From positions 3,617,102 through 3,681,101 of the forward strand of contig SMSO01000025.1 in NCBI GenBank assembly GCA_004764695.1: DNA of 64,000 nt. The letters are read 5' to 3'. Both the position numbers and the translations under genes were made by a program. The stretch is from Schizochytrium sp. TIO01. Lineage: Eukaryota; Sar; Bigyra; Thraustochytrida; Thraustochytriidae. The notes beneath the pieces were generated by a model. That model worked only from the letters and a program-made list of their open reading frames with translations. It made no database searches and was not told the DNA's origin. This document shows, one piece after another, positions 12,942 to 26,709 of this stretch; position 1 is the stretch's first letter; each line of letters begins with the position of its first letter.

Positions 12942-15900
12942 TATCGTTTTGTTGAGAGCAAGCTTTGTTTGAAAAGAGACCAATATATAGCTGCTATTGT
13001 CTTTGATTGATGAAGACAGGAACAACTTGAAAAGAACAAATTAGTATAAAAAAGGATTGGAAGGTCTAGGCTGCTCGTTGACTGGTTCCACTCAGTTCTC
13101 AAACAAAAATATCAACTATCGCTCATGACAAAAGTTGAGTGATTCGATCTGGACTGCACTGGCAGACCAAATATGTAGCCATCAACCTGTGGAGCAAAAC
13201 TGCATAGAAGCCTTCAAAGTGCTCATAATCAGAAACTGTCGTTGCGCCTTTTTCTCTTTCCTTTTTTCTTTTCCTGTTTAGCGAGCAAGCAAGCAACCAT
13301 ACCCATCCATTAGCAAAACGAGTGCATTTCTTAGATTCGATCAAGTGCTCTGTTTAGCACAAGGGCGTATCAACCGCGACCGAAAGCAACAAGAGGCAAG
13401 AGGGATCGTATGATTATCTACTTATAAAATTCAGTCTGCCCAGGAAAAGATCGAATTCGATGGTTCGCTCCTCCAAATTACACTTTCTCTATTAGTGATA
13501 CTAATTCTATCACTTTAATTGATTTACAGAAGGCGTGAATGATTGGTTCACGGCACACAATCGAGCTCTCTATCTGGTGTGCTCTTTGATCAGCTCCGCG
13601 CCTGCATGTCTACCAGTGACCGCTGGTGGGAGGCCAAAGTTTTCGGACAAGACACAGTTTCAACTAGCGCGTGGACATTCGGTCACATGCCAGTATTTTG
13701 ACTTGGGTTTACGAAACTTGATGATAGTGATGATAATCTTATTACATCAACTCTAGCTGGGCCGTTCCTTGCTGTTAAAAAATGACATCACTTAGTACAT
13801 GGTCGGGTGAGCGAGTGAGCAGTTGTCCTGTTCATAAAGGGACGTTTTGCAGCGCACGAGCCCAGATTTCTTTGATTGACCCTGATGACCTAACGTGACT
13901 CACGCACGAAATGTTGAAATTGCGGACAACTTCTAAATAAAGAGTATTCAGATCTTTTCTGCATTGTAGCTTTTGCTGCCTGACAAATTCTGATATCAAT
14001 GTTCTTACGGGATCGGCTTTTATAAACGGCAAACAAGCTGCTTCGATTCCATGTAAGGGTGAGAGACTGGTTATGTGGTGCAGTTTCTACATATACATTC
14101 CAATCGCCTTAAGTCTGGCAACCTGGGCGTGTGCCACGCCATGGTTTGGGTATACCTAGTAGCATAAAAACATTGTTTTGTCATGTTAAAATATCAAGTG
14201 TTTAGTAATTGTAAGAACTGTAACTTGAGTTGCGCCTAGGGAAATGATCTGAGTTTCTCCTATCCCAACTCGAGCCATCTCAGGAGCAATAGACAAAAAT
14301 ACCTTTGACAGCAACAGCTTCACAGCAATGCACCACGCCAACGTGGGCTGCGGCTGTACTCTGATTAACAGTTCGGGCGAAACTGCTTGGAGATTATGTC
14401 GTCTTCTTTTTCTGTAAGAGTAGGTGGAATCTGATTCTATGTTGAGATTTATATTCCTCTAGCTAGAAAGTTAAAAGATGAAATATGAAGAAGGAACTTT
14501 GTTCACAACACTGGCATGCCCTAGAATGCAATTTTAAATAAAAATGCGCTGTGAAAGACTGAAAAGGTGTTTTTGAAAGCTCCTAAAATGATTGGTCTTG
14601 GAGCCCTGAACTTGGAATTAGTTCTTCTTTTACCCCACTTATTTCAAAACATGAATAGATTGAAAATACTAGTACCCGACTTGTTTTTTGAGAAAGGGGT
14701 ATTTTTTTAATCGATTGATTGACTATCTTTGTTTGTGTGTTTCTCCTAGAGAGGAAAAAAAGGGAAATTGTGGCAGAACAGGGCTTGTGCCGAGTGGCCC
14801 ACGCCCACTTTGGCAACTCACTGGACCTCGCTTTTGGGGCTTACTCGCGGCAAACAAGCGCTGCACAACTGATGCAATCTAAGAAAATGGACAGACCAGT
14901 GTCTTGATCACTGTGTATTTGTATACTACTCGCGTTCGAAGAGTTGGATGGTTCTCTTCGATTCCCGACGATTGTAACTTGGATATCTCAGACTTTCTGT
15001 GAACAATCAATCTTAAAAAAATTCTAAAAAAAATCTGATTGTTACTATCTAGCTAGTGTTTTAGATAGATACATATATATTAAAAATGTTTATTTGTAAA
15101 TGTGTTTCTCCACCACGATGGTGCTTCGACAGCGAGCTGCGCAGTCGCGACCGGAAAGCTGCGACGAGCCACAAACGCTCGCGATGTGGACGGCACAGAA
15201 AAGCTAGTACGCATTAAGAGGGTATCCTCGCTATCCATTCCGCAAGAGCTGATCAAGCAGAGTCGCGCAGGCTCTTCGCATACCCACGTTCACTCGCTCG
15301 CTCACACGCAGATTGAATGAACTAATGTTTATCTGTATTATTTGCAGTTTTATCATAGCTTGCCATAGTAAGGTTTTAGTGTTTCATGGGGATGTGCTGA
15401 TTTCCTTTCTTCCTTTCTTTTTTTTGAAGAGAAAAACATTGTTAATAATCAATCTATAAAACAGATCTACTAGATATACTTTTACAAATGAAAATAGCAC
15501 ATAAACTACAGCTTTTTGGCTTGTCTCAGATTCACCTTGGTTTGGACCTCAACGCCTTTTCCTGTTTGGGGTTGTCTCTCAAAGCTGATCGTTATTCTGT
15601 TCATTTCGCCTACAATTCACCTCTACCATATTCACTTCATGGGCCAGCTCGCGGTGCAGATCTTCCTCTTCTCGTTCTTTCACTGCAGCAAAATTATAAA
15701 CTAATATGTTCCTACTCATGGATTCTTTAAGAATTCATTAGCAATAGAAATAGACCGCTTTTTCTTTAATGTTTATTTTCATTATTTTTCTTCATGTAAG
15801 GTCTAAAAGCCCTTCCTTCAGTTAATTTATATTTCAAAAGATAGCAATATAACACGAAAATCCTTCTGACGATCCATAATCACTCTAGCTTCACGCATAC

Positions 15901-18900
15901 CGCTATTTAAAGGTTAGCAGCGCATTAAGATCATAGCATATCTGAGCTAGCCTACTACATTTTTTTTGTTTATTTTTCCAATTAAGAAGAAAGGATCTTT
16001 AAACACTTTTTTTTTAATTTAAAAAATATAATAAGCCCTTATAGGTGTTCTCTTGTATATAGTATTATGCACTTTCTAACAGACTTATATTTATTTTTCT
16101 TTTTGACGAAAAAGAAAATATTGATTTTTATTTTTTAACACAGGGAACTTTATAAGACCAACCGCCTATAAAGTCGACGCACACCATATGGGTGTAGGGA
16201 GATTTATGTATGGTATATGGCAAGTTCTGCAACAGCACACCAGCACACTGAGGTCTTTGTTTGAAGCGAGGCACTGAATGGCTAATTCATTTATAAACTT
16301 TCATAAATCAATTGCCAAACCTTCAGGATATCATTTTGATAGCGTTCTTTCCTTCACTAATACTGATTATGCTGACATTACGACCACTTAATTAATGTGG
16401 GTTACTCGTGGCGAAATTTAGAGCACCCCACTCACCACTTGTGCTAAATCAGTTTTCCTTTTCTACAGTTTCGGGGCATCTCTTATAGATGCACTACGGT
16501 GTACCAAGAAAAATTTCAACGAAGAGATATATTTGTTTACCAGGAACTTGGACAATTGTCAAAAAACATTCCAGATTTATACTCTCTTCGACTTCGCTTT
16601 CTTTAATTCTGCTGGGGATCATTGCCATACTAAAATTCACACATTTGGGTTAATCAGAAACATAAAACGGAACGAAAAGAAACCTAACTCATTATGCTAT
16701 TAGCACTTCAAACATTTGCTTACTACAAACTTTCCAATGGCCTGGAGAGCCACAACAACTTCTGAGATCAGAATTTCACAAGCTTTCAGATATGCTAGAA
16801 GCTCCTTAAACCTTATTACGACTTTAGAAGCGTTACACCAATTTGAGAAAACTTACTAAAGTGGTGAGCGTTGCTCAACATATTCTATTGCCTCACAATT
16901 AAGGTATTTCTTTTCTTTTCTTTTTCTTAACCAATGCAATCAAATGCCATAATTTTTACTGAGAAAGAAAAAGAAAATGCTCCTCAAAGAATTAGAAGAG
17001 AGTGTTGCGTCAACGCATGTTTTGATGTGTATAAAAGGAACTCAGAGTCTGCTTTAACAGACAGATGATTTGAATTAGCACTTCAGCCAAGTCTCACAAT
17101 GCTAAGTCTCCCGGGAGAGCTTAGCGCTGGGTCATGCTAGTTCAAGTAATACGAACTTGAGGAAACGCCTAGCACAATTAAGCTAAATAAAAGTGAGGGT
17201 GAGGGCGGTATATTGTGCATGGTGTTTAATTCAAGAGCACATCCCGCCGGTGTAGACTACACTTTCTGTTACAATCCTTCTCCAATCAATTCTTTGTTCT
17301 TTGACCATGGGAAAGTTTTATGACCCGAAACAAGAGAAATAATTGATTGAAGTTTCTCCGTCGTAAAGTTCCAACGTATGGTCATCATTCCTCTATTCAA
17401 AATAAGTACTTTGTAAAACTCTTCGTATGTAAAGAAGCGTTTAAGCTTTGATCTGTATATCATTGGAGATATAGATTTGACTGCGAGCTGTCCTCTAGGA
17501 ATACCCTTTGCTTAAGATCGCAAATCATACTTTGATAATTGTATTGCCTGCAAACGAGCAACTTCTAATTTCTCGAAGGACATTATACGTCACATCTGCA
17601 TTCCATGCTGAGGGATAGTATCTCGAAACCACATAGAAATAAATTGAGTCAACACGGCTAGTAGATTGGAATAATTATAGATGGTAGCAAGTTCACTCTT
17701 GCAAAATTTTCAACATTGTCAGAAGCAACTTTAACACAACAAACTTACCTAGAGTAAGGCTTCATCAACCTACTAGTATCATGATTTTAAAAGTTTGGTG
17801 CTCTTCGACGTCATTAATTTGGGCAGATGAAAGAATCGTCCAAATTCTACGGGCTGACCTAATGAGTTAAGTCTACAGATGAACAATTTTCATTCAAGTC
17901 AACAAAGAGTTACACTCTATTGTAACAGTTTCGTCGATCATTCGAGAAGGCTGTGTTAGATTCAGCGGGGTAGTACATCGAAGTACAGATAGGTGCATTA
18001 GCCCATTGTTTGATTGTTGAAAGAAAGTTTTAGACCGTACCTTTCTACCGTCACAACTATAACCTCTCAGTCTTTAGAAAAATAGTCTAACCAACTTTCT
18101 CTCTTCACATATTTTCCTTTTGAAAATTGTTATGTGCCTGAAACCCATCGCATGTAAAGCAGGGGATTTTCATCGGTACTTACATACATTCCCAGAGCAA
18201 CCTTGTCTACACTACAGGTAGAGTTGCCGTTGAAATGTGTTGTTTCATCAATAGTAAGAGAATTGATTGATTCTGCCTTTTCGATATGAACGTTTGAATC
18301 TACCATGCGCTGACTCTCCTACACGAGAAGATGAAAGGCTTAGGTCTGAATAATACTTTAGAACCTCGCCTCCTTTCTCTATTATACAAATTTCTGTTGT
18401 TCTTCTATTGTCTTAGTCCCTTTATCGCAGAGCATGCTGACCAATTAAGGGCTACAATGTCGGGTGACAAAAACTATGAAACTTGTATTTGACTAGTGCC
18501 AACACTAACCTAAACAAATCTATTTAATGTATCTGAGATTGGTGAATAAAATTGCCTCTTTCTTTAAGTTCTTCCAGAACATTTTCTTAAGATGCAATTC
18601 CAATTAGTTGTCAAACCTTAAAGATGTTTCGTGGAAAGAAATATGCCAAATAGTTTTGGAAATGAGAGACTGAGCTATGAGTTAACGTTTTTGCTATGCG
18701 TTGACGTTGTTCACTAAATTCTTATCGCCGAGCAAGAAATTTTGAAAATACGTTTCGAAAATCATCGCTTGAATAAATCAGTACAACAGTTGCATACAGC
18801 CATATAGAAATCGTTAAGCATTCAAAGCCATTTGAGGAAAGATCAAATTATACATCAGTACGACGTATAAACGCGAATAATGAAGGCAGGTCTATCTCTT

Positions 18901-21413
18901 TGTTTAAGATTAATTAAAAATGAACTTCTTGATTTCTGGAAGGGGCTACACAGAATTAAAATATGTAGCAGTCTGGTCGCTAGCCTGTTTCTTTTTTAAT
19001 TAACACACTGAAATGCGACCACACGCTCAATTCATGTCCATTTTCAACTCAAGCCGGTGTCAATAAACATGGTTGTATTAAGCAACTCAATCATCTACTC
19101 TCTTTTGATTGCGGTGTTTAAAATATATGGTATTTGAACTATTGAAATCGTTAGAACAAAGACAATTCTACAACAGTTCTAACTTGCAAAGAAAGTAAAA
19201 TCACAAAATGTATGCGTTGAAGTCCAAAGGTTGAGAGAGGCATTTAAATGCATGCGTAAATTACTTCTAGGTATTGATGCTGCCGGGCGTACTCTCTGCT
19301 CTCAAAGAAAACGTCTAAATTTTCAAACATTGATTTCAAGATTAACAAAGTATGGTGAGATTCTCCTTTATTGGACCGCCATGAACTATCAGCCATGGAT
19401 TAAATGATAACCTAACTCTGCTTTTACTCCTTATAATTATCAGATGTATTGGCCTACCCAGATTGGACGGAAGTAGGAGACTTAAGATAACCAGATAAGT
19501 TAAAATCGTAGTTGTGCACGTACTTTTCAAAACGGACCATGCAATCTTGAATGCTAAAAGTAGAAATTGATTAAACTCATACTATGGTTCCAAATTTCTT
19601 TGCTGCAGCCCCCAGTAGGAGGGCCCTTTGCAGTTCTTACCTACCTATTCTATGTTGAACTTCTCTCGCCTAAATTGGAGTGTGTCCGTCCGCTTTTTAT
19701 ATTCTCGTTTGCTCAATAATTGCTCGGACCCATTGACCCCGTCCGACATAAGACTGTTCTAACACTTATTAGTCTACGACCCTGCTCGTCAGAGCGACAT
19801 AAGTGCTGAACCATGCTCGTGCTGACGACGGTGCAGAGTTCACACTCAGCGGATCTTGGTGCTCGTTGAAATCTTGAATATTCTTTCTAATTAAAGTTTT
19901 CTCTTGGTGTCAGTATTGTTTAAAATTAATCAGGCAATTGTTGAGGTAGAAGGTAGAATTAAAAAGGACCAAGGTTAACCCTTAAAGGAACTTTCTAGAT
20001 TCTTCATCCTTGAATCTATACATATATATATAGAAAAGAAACAATGTAAGGATGTTTGTGGATAGGTGGTGCTAAAAGAAGAAGTGTACACTTTTAATTT
20101 GCAAGATGACAAATCCTTGAAAAACCCAACCATCTTTTTCTTGCCTTCTCCTGCGGCGAGACCACCACCTGAAGCTGGAGTTACTATGAGAAGCATGAAC
20201 TGTACCGAACAGCTTGCACTTGCAGTCAAACGATTATAGCTGGCTGAAAATTGAGGCCATAACAAAATTCGTATGAAAATTCTGCCGAGCAATATTGGCT
20301 GTATTTTCAGCGTGCAGAACAACCATTAAAGAGAGTTGCCTCTGACTGCACGAACCAAGAATTCACGGCACGGGATGATTTTTTTGAGTTTTATCGAATA
20401 CCTTCGTCACTAGTTGCTACCCAGCTTGCCGAGATTGTGTTGGTGTTTGTTTCTTTCCCTTAATTTGAATGGTTATTTAGTGTGTACCTAGGTATTGCCA
20501 GTGGCAGCCCATATTTGGGGGGTCTCCCTAAAGATTCTGTCGAGAAAGCCTTAAAACGTGAGGAGGTCTTTGGAACATTAAAATTAAGACACATTGGTTC
20601 ATCAAATCGCTCGTAGTATATAGATGATTTATAGGTCACGCGACTGCGCTCACTATAATAATATCACCCAAAGGAAACCATACGAACTTCAAATATCTAA
20701 ACATTTCGCTCAGTCGATACGTTAGATATTTCTGCAGAGGCCACAATGTTTCCTTGGTGTGTTACTTAATTCTTTTGTGTTTGTACGCACTGCTTTTATT
20801 AAAAAAAGATTCAGAGGAAAATAAAAAACATTTCATTAGATGTTTAGAGCTTCTATTCTAGAGATGGATGGTACTGTCAATAAAGTGCAAGGTATATTTG
20901 CATTAGGATTTTGAGTTGAAGTACAATTCTCTTTCTCAGCCTTTGTCTGATGCCAATAATTTGATGATGACAAACACAGAAAATAGAACCAGGACCTTTT
21001 TAAAATAAAGATCTGACTTTCTGTTGAATTGCATACTTCATCGAATCCAATACCTCAGCCTCCTCTAAAGCTGAAACATTTCTCTGCCATCCATTTTGAG
21101 ATACCAACAATAATATGAAGTGCAAAGCAAACGCTGTTGCTTTGTGCCTTTTGATACTTTAAAGTACGCATATATCCAGATTCTGGGCATGTATGTTTCT
21201 CAATTTTCAGATTCTGCTTTCGCGATGCCACAAAATTCAAATCAGGTCGCCAGATCGTATTGTCAGAGAGATACATACTTTTCATTTATATCAGAGCCCT
21301 GTCGCAAATGTAATTTACATTATTTACGCCTCCAATCATCTTTACGATATTAAAAAGGTATGAAATCGAAGTAAACGTCCTCGATTTAATGCATTAGTTT
21401 AGCCGAACTATAG

Positions 21414-21725
21414 CTCGGGTCTGTACAGACTTGTAACCTCCAGCAGAATACTGATGATGAGAACGAACTATTAGAGCACGATCAAACGCTATTCCCATTT
21501 CCAGGTAGTTCGGTCGATAAGTTTAAGCGCTTATTAGTGGGAGGTTTTGAACATGATTACATCTCTCAAGTTCAACTTCTGCTGAAAAATGAATCGGGTC
21601 AGCCAGGGCTTGACATGAAGACGAAGGCAAAAGCTCTCATTAAGGGTTTAAGAAGGCTTGGAAATTTTGGCTTTAAGAAGTCACGACCTGATGTCCTTGG
21701 ACAGAGTAGTTCGTGTCGTATTTAG
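21414..21725 (+). other. Uninterrupted frame without early ATG; possible exon or remnant
   Basis: From just after an in-frame TAG (21411-21413) to a TAG at 21723-21725 the frame is open for 103 codons. The translation is charged and protein-like, with an acidic start (about residues 14-24) and a Lys/Arg-rich C-terminal third containing KTKAKALIKGLRRLG. The first Met is near codon 68, so it would need an upstream exon. No family was recognised, and a window of this size should contain many chance frames of this length. Confidence 0.15.
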
Positions 21726-24027
21726 GATCCGAAGACACACCTTATCTGTCTCAGACAAAATTGGCGATGCTAATTTAATTCGTCTCTTCATCTTTCAATC
21801 CAGATTTTGCCATACTTGACTCAAGGAGATATGTATGTACACATTGATGCATGACTTCTCAACCACGCAAGTCTGGTTGTCTAGTTTTGGCCCAATTCCT
21901 AGATCATTAAGGTCCTATCTCACAAGGGAATGCGTAGAGTTCTGTCAAATTATTCATTAGTTCTTTCAATTAAAGATCTAAACACTTTTGGATGCATCCT
22001 CCCAAGAAATGGAGTTGCTTCAATCCTTTAGGCTTTGATATTTTCTAAAATCGCCAAGGTCTTATTTAACTCATTAACCCCTCAAGCCAATTAATTGGTG
22101 GACAAAAGAAGAAGACCACAGATAACGAATCTTCATTCCATTGCACATATAGTTCTGCCACTCATCAATATGAACATTTTGAGGATGAACACAATGATTA
22201 AGACCCGTTGTTGCATGTACTGCTAAATTCAAAGGAAGCACTGCGCTTCTTATATTTAATATTTTTCCGCTTGGAGGTATGCAAATTGTTTGACTAGGAT
22301 GCTGGATTACAAACACGATTTAAACTTTCTATCTCAAACCGTCACCAATTAATATAATGTCGAATAGGATATCAAACACAAGGAACGCACTAAGACTAGT
22401 CAATTTGAATTCAGGGCTCGAATAACCTAGACTTTGGGTGTGGTTAAATTTCTCACTAAAGGAACTAGCAGCCGAGATATTGCTAAGAATTTTCGCGACA
22501 TATTGTAAGCTTTCATGAATTTAGTAGTTACATAAGATCCGAACCGGGTAATCAATTACGCGGTTGGGAACTTAAGATACATGAGAACTGCATTCGCTGG
22601 AATTATGTATGGCGGGATCTGGGATAATCGATGAAGAGATAAGCTAACCTAAGAAGTTTAATTCCGTCAAGTACAGGTTATTATGTCTTGGTTTTCATAC
22701 GGTGACATGAACGCGTCTGTCCTGTAATGACTTTCCGGAGATAGCAGATCAGTAAATCTTACAGCTAAAGCTTATCAAGCATTTCTCAAACCGCTTGCCT
22801 TCATCTTCATTCGGTAACCTCTAGCTTACCAAATTCATCTTTCGGCAGGGTGTAAGTAACAACTCTCAACGAGTCATCTTTTGCATAGTACAAGTTATGT
22901 TCATGCCTAGTTGTAAGTCGTGGTCTAGTAAGCTAGGATATGGCTGATGAGATGCAGACAAGTTGTTCAGATTTACTTAAAGAAGGCTTCCAGAAATATT
23001 TATATAGTTCTGCTGTGGAGATAGTGATCTGCTGACTCTGGGAAGGATTCCGACTAGCGGAGATGCATATAGGATTTAGGAGACAGGCATCATTTGAATT
23101 ACGGCGCGGAACTAAAGAGATTAGAATTGACCTGCCTTGCCAAAGATTTCTCTTATCTGTTTTGGAATGCGGATATCAGTGATTCTGTGATCTCGAAATC
23201 CTCATTTTTGAATCATATTTTAGCACCAAAGGTCTGGTACATCAGACATTCTACCCATGGCATGCTCGTGATCTTATCAATGCCTGCTGACAAAGCTCAG
23301 AAGTTCGCATTCTACGCGTCGCCGGTTAATTTTGATGACAACTATTGTACCATCCGCAAATAAAGCACTGCTATTTTTTCGGTACGGTGCTTCAATGAAG
23401 TAAATTAATGACTCAACCGATTATTCATAGATGGTTGCGTAAACCTGTCAATATCATCTATAGGAATTAGCAAAAATGAGAAAAGAGACATAATGGTTGT
23501 ATGATAGTAAATAGAAATGTAGATAAAGAGATCGGTGGAACACAGGGTAGGTTGATAAGCGTAAAGATATTCAACAAGCCTTGAATCTTTATAGCTAGGG
23601 CGGCAGCCATCGCTAGGAAGATATTCAATAAAAGCATGTACACAACTCGAATTCATGCCAACGAATTGATAGAAAGGAAAGTTTCACAGAATAGTATTGG
23701 TTCAGGCTTGTCACACCTCTCCAAGCATATCCCTAAAGGTAGAAGTTGTTGCCAACTAGATACACAGAAACAGCGTAGAGAAAAGAGGAGAATGGTATCA
23801 CATAGCATAACATCAGCGGCATAAGAACAGCCCAGTGACATGAAGTATATCACGTGAGCTGCTCTGTAGCTCGCAGTTATAGTATCTCGTAGGGCTATGA
23901 ACCAATTCAAACATTGTAGACATGCCCTAAATTCTTTGATAGTAGAGCATTGCAGCTTGTCCAAATGTCGAAGTGTGGCGAAGACAATACAAACGAGAGA
24001 AAATTGCGTTGGGCAATGCCAAAGGAC

Positions 24028-24927
24028 TTACGGGTTGGTAAGCTCACTAAGGTCAATGTTAGGATTTGCTACCAGCTTTGCCACTGCACGGTCATAAGCA
24101 AGTTTTGCCTCCATTTCGTTCTTGTAATAGCCGACGTGCTTACGGCGGCCACGAATCTTAATTTGCGCTACCCAACGCTGCGTGCGCTTGTACCAGCAAA
24201 CTCCGCGATACTGAGAGGTCAAAATACGTGGCACGGGGTTTCCATCACTTGCAGATGAGGCTCGGACGCGGCGCGATTTTGTCGCACGACGTGATTTCAC
24301 TTGGCCTTTCTTTCGCTTAGTAGACCGTGATGTTTTCTTAGATGATGAAGTTGAGCTTGACGGCTTGTAGTCTTCATCATCCTCATCAGCATCTGTATTG
24401 TCATTGTCACTCTCAAAAATGAGATCATAAAAGTTCGAAGAGTGCTTCTGCTTAAGCTCGGTGCAGGTGTCCACCCACTCGGCTTGTGCTTCAAATGCTC
24501 CATGGTTGACATAGCCCTCGGTATAGTGATCTGTTGCAAGGCTGCTTGATCGTGGGGATGACATGTCAGTCGTGAAGTCACTATGCGGTGAGGCAGGAAC
24601 ACCAAAGTCTCCAGAGCCAGGTGCTTGGTATTGCTCGTTGTAATGTACGATAGTCTGCTGCTGCTGCTGCTGCTGAATGCCGTGCACCACCTGGCTCTCG
24701 TTGTTGCTAAAGAAGAATTCTTCGTCTTCGATACCATGGAATGAATTGATCAGCAACATATCTTCTTGGTTCAAGTGAGCATGCATCGGTTGCTGCATTT
24801 CCTCAAACACTGGGGCTGCTGCCGGGGTAGGTGCCGATGTATCGAACCACATGCCAAAGTCGCCCTCAAAAGCAAAGCCATTGTTGGTGTATTCCGGCAT
24901 ATGCTGCTCCACTTGCTGGTGCATCAT
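24028..24927 (-). CDS. AP2-domain transcription factor 2 (299 aa)
   Basis: Predicted nuclear DNA-binding protein with a single C-terminal AP2 domain (about 238-287). Its core YRGVCWYKRTQRWVAQIKI is followed by HVGYY and the Ala-rich helix (EAKLAYDRAVAKL). A strongly basic, Ser-rich segment at about 196-222 (KKTSRSTKRKKG, then SRRATKSRRVR) is a likely nuclear localisation signal and DNA contact extension. It is preceded by a very acidic run (173-187). The N-terminal half is rich in Met, Gln, Phe, Ser and acidic residues, with a Q7 run near 85-91, as in activation domains. Start: ATG at 24925-24927, directly followed by a second Met. Stop: TAA at 24028-24030. Same plan as the AP2 genes at 1.8 and 48.8 kb. 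It is divergent from AP2 gene 3 across 23.9 kb of gene-free DNA. Target genes are unknown. Confidence 0.9.
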   Translation of the reverse strand: MMHQQVEQHMPEYTNNGFAFEGDFGMWFDTSAPTPAAAPVFEEMQQPMHAHLNQEDMLLINSFHGIEDEEFFFSNNESQVVHGIQQQQQQQTIVHYNEQYQAPGSGDFGVPASPHSDFTTDMSSPRSSSLATDHYTEGYVNHGAFEAQAEWVDTCTELKQKHSSNFYDLIFESDNDNTDADEDDEDYKPSSSTSSSKKTSRSTKRKKGQVKSRRATKSRRVRASSASDGNPVPRILTSQYRGVCWYKRTQRWVAQIKIRGRRKHVGYYKNEMEAKLAYDRAVAKLVANPNIDLSELTNP

Positions 24928-25139
24928 GATTGTTGCTTCTCCGTGTGAATTCCGGATTTGCTTTGCAAGAGTTCTGTTATTGCTTCTTACAATCTGTTTT
25001 ACGCCAATCGCTTAATGAATTCAGGATGGTCGCAATGAGGCGCACTGACTGAGCAGGGGACTTCCTAAAAGACCCAAAAGATCAAGAAAAGATCCCAAGG
25101 TCAAAACAGTCCGCTCGATCCGGCGATCGGCAGCCCAAG

Positions 25140-25151
25140 TATATATATATA
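25140..25151 (-). promoter_or_regulatory. TATA-like tract upstream of AP2 gene 2
   Basis: A perfect alternating TA run of 12 bp sits about 213 bp upstream of the AP2 gene 2 start codon. It could be a TATA element with a long 5' leader. No initiator was identified, and it may be a simple dinucleotide repeat. Confidence 0.25.
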
Positions 25152-25600
25152 GATGGCCACACGCACCACAAATAAAGATCGCAGCTGTCCCGTGTATTTT
25201 AGGCGTAGGCACGCGCGTGTCCGTGAAAATCACGGTCGCCTTGCAGTCCTAATCAGTGGAGGCTTCTCTCTCCTCTATCCTCGTGCCTGGCACGATTCGC
25301 TCGAGTTAGGGTGGTGTTTACGCTAGATTCCCTGCGACCTTGGGTGTCTGCTGCGCCTCTTTAGCGTCCTCCAACGCGTCGATGTGTGCCCGCCAACGAT
25401 GGATGCTCAAGCAGGCTCCACCACACGCCTCTCTCTGCAACGCAATGAATTCGCGCAGACTCGATCGCAATGTAATGCAATAAATGCAATAAATGCAGTG
25501 CTAATGCGGCAGTGTAATCCCCTAAACACAACACTGCGTATCAGTTCTTTCTCCACTTTAAATAAGCTTGCGTCTGTTCGTGCTGCGGTCGACTTGAATG

Positions 25601-25640
25601 AAACAAATAAACAAATAAACAAACAAATATAAACAAACAA
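25601..25640 (+). repeat. Degenerate (AAAC/AAAT)n tract
   Basis: AAACAAATAAAC-type units repeated with small variations over about 40 bp. Confidence 0.7.
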
Positions 25641-25673
25641 TCCAGCCACTTAGCAGAAAAATAAGTAGTCTTT

Positions 25674-25711
25674 TCGCTTGCTCGCTTGCTTGCTTGCTTG
25701 CTTGCTTGCTT
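25674..25711 (+). repeat. (CTTG)n microsatellite
   Basis: About nine CTTG/CTCG units in a row. Further imperfect copies follow to about 25760. Confidence 0.85.
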
Positions 25712-26268
25712 CTGCGCCGCTTCGTCTGTCTCGCAACGGGCTGTTTCTTGGTTGCTTGCTTTCTTAGTTTCTCCTTTGCTAAGGCAGGCCGGCTCGAGCT
25801 CGAGTTCGAGGTTTGCTGCATCTCGCTTCGCGCCGGTGTCTTCTGCTGCTAAAGTCTTCTTACTTAGCGTTCTTTCCCTTTCTCTCTACTCCCTGGTACC
25901 CTTCTTGCTAGGTTACTGCTAGCTCGCTGTCTACCTGGTTGGTAGAGGTACCTATGTGGCCCTTTTGGAAAAACATGTCAGGACTTTAAAATAAAGAAAA
26001 TAAAATGAAATGTTTTTCCTCTCTCACCTCCCGTCGTGAGAAGCCCTCGGAATACCTGCAGGGGCTGCCAGGTGCTTGAAATTCGACACTTCTTCTTTCC
26101 CCTCGACACCTCTCAGAGGTGCCGTTACTCGAGTGGATGGATGGATTGCTACTCGAGCTCAGGCTACGTATTTTTCCATACTCCTCCGTTCGTATGAAAC
26201 TGATAGCTATTATCATTCTATTTCAAAAACAAACAATAATAAACATTTGTTTTTAATATTTATTTATT

Positions 26269-26293
26269 AAAAAAAAAAAAAAAAAAAAAAAAA
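26269..26293 (+). repeat. Poly(A) run of 25
   Basis: Uninterrupted A run preceded by an A+T-rich stretch (TTTAATATTTATTTATT). It could be the tail of an old retroposed sequence, but no element body or target-site duplication was recognised. Confidence 0.9.
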
Positions 26294-26649
26294 GGAGAGA
26301 AAAAACGTTTTCAAGCAGATGAAATAACTTGGAATGAAACAATCAAATTAAAAAAAAAATGTCAACTTGAAACATTAGAACAGAAGATAAAAACAACATT
26401 GCATCGCAATGGCCATCTCGATCTTGAAGATCTCGAGACCATGTCTCGCCCCTCCTCTTTCACAGCAAGGTCTCTGAGGTGGCGGCCAAGATCGCGTCCG
26501 GCCGGCAGCCCTTGACGACGCTACCCTCATCTTTTCGGGTCCAGCGAGCTGGCCTCAGGGTCCTTCCCATGGATGGATCGAGAGATTGCATTGACCTCAC
26601 TCGAAAAAATCTTCTTTCGAAACGTTCTCCTTTTTCCTGGCGAGCATCT

Positions 26650-26709
26650 TTCTATTTATCTATCTAATTAATTATCTATTTATCTATCTATCTATTCATT
26701 CATCTATCT
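26650..26709 (+). repeat. Imperfect (ATCT)n microsatellite
   Basis: TATC/TATT/TTAA units over about 60 bp with interruptions. Confidence 0.75.

Larger units (their letters stand above)
9707..24027. other. Gene desert, part 2 (A+T-rich)
   Basis: No recognisable gene. A+T-rich tracts lie at about 10780-10980, 11990-12100, 15000-15090 and 15960-16140. Simple repeats are almost absent, unlike the second desert. The longest ATG-started frame is 12501-12941 (146 codons). An uninterrupted frame lacking an early ATG runs from 21414 to 21722. Neither shows a known domain. Patches of protein-like reading occur in several overlapping frames (for example minus strand 17.2-17.8 kb), which shows how easily such sequence looks coding by eye. 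It could be decayed mobile DNA or regulatory DNA. Confidence 0.45.

Noticed and set aside
17260-17760. Apparent degraded coding region on the bottom strand with in-frame TGA and TAA
   Set aside because: Two other frames over the same bases look just as protein-like, so the impression has no discriminating value.
20590-20760. Possible Copia-type reverse transcriptase motif (YIDD-like) near 20620
   Set aside because: The frame is closed by stops on both sides and no other Copia motif lies at the expected distance.
22440-22950. Stretch reminiscent of small-subunit rRNA (TTTAATTCCGTCAA at about 22657)
   Set aside because: The neighbouring universal rRNA motifs are absent and the match is not in the right context.
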